From JACKAN01 sp964502735 (lineage in GTDB: Bacteria; Bdellovibrionota; Bdellovibrionia; Bdellovibrionales; UBA1609), in contig CAZCYD010000028.1 in assembly GCA_964502735.1 (NCBI GenBank), positions 1-34,972 of the forward strand: a DNA stretch of 34,972 nucleotides, written 5' to 3'. The translations under genes were made by a program, and so were the position numbers. The notes beneath the pieces are model-generated. The model had not been told where the DNA came from, ran no database searches, and saw only the letters and a list, made by a program, of their open reading frames with translations. Positions within the stretch are counted from its first letter, which is position 1; each line of letters begins with the position of its first letter. Shown here piece by piece: positions 33,205 to 34,972 of this stretch.

Positions 33205-34635
33205 CTAGTTCTTTAAATCAAACTTAATAATAACTCTTTGCGCTTTATTGCAATCATATATCTTGCAAAATTCTTTTTGATCCATTCCGGATGCAATTTC
33301 TCTGTTAGAATCATCAATTTTTTCAGCTAAAAAGCTTCGTCCGGTCACCTTAACCAGACTTTTTAGTTTTTGTTGCTGTTCAAATGATATTTCATTTCTA
33401 TCAAAAATATTTTCGAATATGCTTCGAGCTCTCTTGTAACTTAGATCTAAATTGTATTTAATTGCTTTGCGGTCGTTTTCATCCATGCTTTGTGGGTCAA
33501 TGTACTTGCCTTGATAGGTAGGCGATGCGTACCCCACAATTTCTACATATGATATCTTGTCTGCAATCTTTTTATCTTGAAATAGACTTTTTGCATAAAC
33601 AGGGATAGATTTTTTTAATATTTCTTTCATTTTTGGTTTCAAGTTATATTTCCCTGTATCAAAATACTCGCCATCAAAGTGAATTATAACGTCACCTGTT
33701 TGACCGTCCACTTCGGCTTTAATTCCTGCACCTTTGAAATTAGCTTTTATCTTTTCAGCCACTTTTTTTCTTGCATTGATGCGCTCTTGAGCCTTACTAA
33801 GCTCCTTTTGGTTTTTCTTTACTTGTTGACTTAAATTATTAACCTGCTCGCTAAATTTCTTTTCTTGTTCTGTTTGAAATTTTTTTAAAGCCTCTTCTTT
33901 TGCCTGAGCAGACATTTTTTGTTTTTTTATTTCCTTTTCAAATGCCTCACGTTCGGCTTTGGCTTGTTCTTTTTGTTTTTCTTTTAGCTCGGCCAACTCA
34001 GTCTCAAACTTTTCTTTAGTTTTCTTGATTTCATTTACAAGTAATTCTTTTTTTCTATTTTCTGCAGCAAGTTTTCTTTGTTCAGCAGCTAGGTTTGATT
34101 TTGCTTTTTTAAGATTCTGAGCAACATCTTTAAACTTTGTTTCTAGCTCAGATATTTCTGATTGCACATTCTTGATTTGTTGGTCGCGCCGTTTTATGGT
34201 CGTTTTCGCTAACATATTGGAGTTGATTATATTTCTTATTAATTGTTGGTAATGGTTTAGTGCCTGCTCTTTTTTTTCATTTTCATTAGCTTGACGTCTT
34301 AAATCTTCTTTTTCTTGTTTAGATTTATCTTGCAACAGATCTAACTGACTCATAAGGTTTTTGTACACTTCAACTTCTTGATCTGAGGCCTGTTTCTCAA
34401 GGTAGTCTTTTTGAACTGTGTTGTACGTTTCTAGTTGTTGTTTGAGGTCTGCATTTAGCTCCATAACTCTTTTAAATTCTTTGTTTTTTTGTATAGAATA
34501 AGTGCTAGATTTTAAACCGGCGACGACATACAAGAGTAAAAATACCAGCGACAGCACCATAAATAAGTCAGATGATGTGGCCCAATAGCTTTGGTTCTCA
34601 TGTTTCTCTTTTATTTTGTCATAGTCGAATGACAT
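33205..34635 (-). CDS. MotB/ZorB-like stator protein with long coiled coil and OmpA-like domain
   Basis: The product has 476 residues. One membrane span at about 22-41 carries Asp23 at its start (YWATSSDLFMVLSLVFLLL), the position of the proton-carrying Asp in MotB/ZorB proteins. Residues about 50-300 are a continuous Lys/Glu/Gln-rich coiled coil. Residues about 303-475 are an OmpA-like peptidoglycan-binding domain: IHFDGEYFDTGKYNL, EIVGYASP, LSYKRARSIFENI, VTGRS and QRVIIKFDL. Cys457 and Cys462 could pair. Flagellar MotB and ZorB have far shorter linkers, so the 250-residue coil on the periplasmic side is odd. AGGAG is nine bases before the ATG. It is the first gene of the motor operon. Confidence 0.8.
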   Translation of the reverse strand: MSFDYDKIKEKHENQSYWATSSDLFMVLSLVFLLLYVVAGLKSSTYSIQKNKEFKRVMELNADLKQQLETYNTVQKDYLEKQASDQEVEVYKNLMSQLDLLQDKSKQEKEDLRRQANENEKKEQALNHYQQLIRNIINSNMLAKTTIKRRDQQIKNVQSEISELETKFKDVAQNLKKAKSNLAAEQRKLAAENRKKELLVNEIKKTKEKFETELAELKEKQKEQAKAEREAFEKEIKKQKMSAQAKEEALKKFQTEQEKKFSEQVNNLSQQVKKNQKELSKAQERINARKKVAEKIKANFKGAGIKAEVDGQTGDVIIHFDGEYFDTGKYNLKPKMKEILKKSIPVYAKSLFQDKKIADKISYVEIVGYASPTYQGKYIDPQSMDENDRKAIKYNLDLSYKRARSIFENIFDRNEISFEQQQKLKSLVKVTGRSFLAEKIDDSNREIASGMDQKEFCKIYDCNKAQRVIIKFDLKN

Positions 34636-34661
34636 GAGCGTGATCTCCTATTTTGATTACC

Positions 34662-34709
34662 TAACTGGAACAAAATCGGTTTTTAAGTTTAAGTTCTTAA
34701 CTGGACCAA
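34662..34709. promoter_or_regulatory. Two near-identical 12-base direct repeats
   Basis: TAACTGGAACAA and TAACTGGACCAA match at 11 of 12 bases, with starts 36 bases apart, 27-74 bases before the MotB-like start codon. They are candidate regulator sites. Confidence 0.3.
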
Positions 34710-34772
34710 GGTGTTAATTGAGGGCATAAATTGTTAAGAATACTTTGGTAATAACGGGATTGCTTGTTGGCG

Positions 34773-34792
34773 AATCCAAGTCGACTTGGATT
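34773..34792. promoter_or_regulatory. Perfect 20-bp palindrome
   Basis: AATCCAAGTC joined directly to GACTTGGATT, followed by further T. It has no loop, which suits a protein-binding dyad better than a terminator hairpin. Confidence 0.4.
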
Positions 34793-34972
34793 TTCATATT
34801 TAATCTAAGGTGTCTATTTTTATGCATTTTATCCGCGGATTTGGGTATGTTCCTATATGCCAATTCACATTATATGACATTTTTTTTGGTTTAGACTGTC
34901 AAGAAACCAAATTGTGTTCGTATTGATCCATAAATAAACGACACCAAGGAGCGGAGAGTTAAATTCTTCATT

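Larger units (their letters stand above)
34636..34972. other. Upstream region of the motor operon, no gene seen
   Basis: This is 337 bases to the window edge. Visible elements are near-direct repeats TAACTGGAACAA (34662-34673) and TAACTGGACCAA (34698-34709), a 20-bp palindrome (34773-34792), and on the minus strand a TTGACA (34897-34902) with TGTCAT 17 bases later (34874-34879) as a possible promoter. AAGGAGCGGAGAG near 34944-34956 could serve a gene beyond the edge. A 37-codon minus-strand frame spanning the palindrome is not supported. Confidence 0.4.

Noticed and set aside
28233..34635. Complete Zorya defence system
   Set aside because: Only ZorA/ZorB-like channel genes are recognisable; no ZorC, ZorD or ZorE counterpart is in the window, and the FHA rod is not a known Zorya part.
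34674..34787. 37-codon minus-strand frame starting MHKNRHLRL
   Set aside because: There is no clear Shine-Dalgarno at a usual distance, it is short and spans a palindrome. It could be a gene remnant but cannot be supported.
34869..34902. TTGACA and TATAAT on the minus strand as one promoter
   Set aside because: They are 22 bases apart, too far for a standard sigma-70 promoter.

Overview
The window is low-GC bacterial DNA, densely packed on both strands, with about 30 protein genes and no rRNA, tRNA, CRISPR array or intact transposase that I can see. The gene set points to a Gram-negative aerobe, probably of the Bdellovibrionota (predatory or ex-delta-proteobacterial lineages). The reasons are a CcoN-CcoO fused cbb3 oxidase with a one-heme CcoP, many lipoproteins and outer-membrane barrels, a stand-alone FliG-like protein, and extra MotA/MotB-like motor genes. 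That placement is inference; no marker gene for taxonomy is present.

Layout. 1-8003: the start of an outer-membrane barrel gene (minus strand, cut by the window edge), a two-receiver PilZ-like signalling protein, glutathione synthetase with a small membrane protein, a lipoprotein, a FliG-like coiled-coil protein overlapping a secreted cysteine-rich protein, and a mono-heme cytochrome c lipoprotein. 8144-14832 (minus strand): a cbb3 oxidase locus in the order ccoI-ccoS-ccoNO-ccoQ-ccoP with ATGA-type overlaps, a terminator, then ccoG. 15075-28244: housekeeping and envelope genes: an FKBP lipoprotein, an endonuclease/exonuclease/phosphatase family protein, leucyl aminopeptidase, an outer-membrane barrel, a conserved protein of unknown function, FadD, a QueD/PTPS-like protein, a lipoprotein, a YceI-like protein, a secreted unknown, GpmA, a DUF6580-like membrane protein and a concentrative nucleoside transporter. 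28233-34635 (minus strand): three genes that look like one motor-type system, namely a MotB/ZorB-like protein, a MotA/TolQ/ZorA-like protein, and a 1200-residue FHA protein with a very long 11-residue-repeat coiled coil and one membrane span.

Two things stand out. The first is that 28233-34635 system: a proton-channel stator pair next to an FHA-headed membrane-anchored rod, reminiscent of the ZorAB core of Zorya defence but with the long tail on a separate protein and no recognisable nuclease or helicase in the window. The second is a family of three 124-142 bp near-perfect palindromes (2780-2911, 8000-8141, 31984-32107). They share a 40-base core and inner 15-base arms, but their outer arms differ from copy to copy while staying complementary within each copy, which is the signature of paired change. 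Two of them fill the gaps between convergent genes almost exactly.

Regulatory signals that can be read directly include terminators after ccoP and after the QueD-like gene, a good consensus promoter before the DUF6580-nupC pair, an 11-bp inverted repeat before the FKBP gene, and a 16-base motif shared (15/16) at the same distance upstream of ccoI and fadD.
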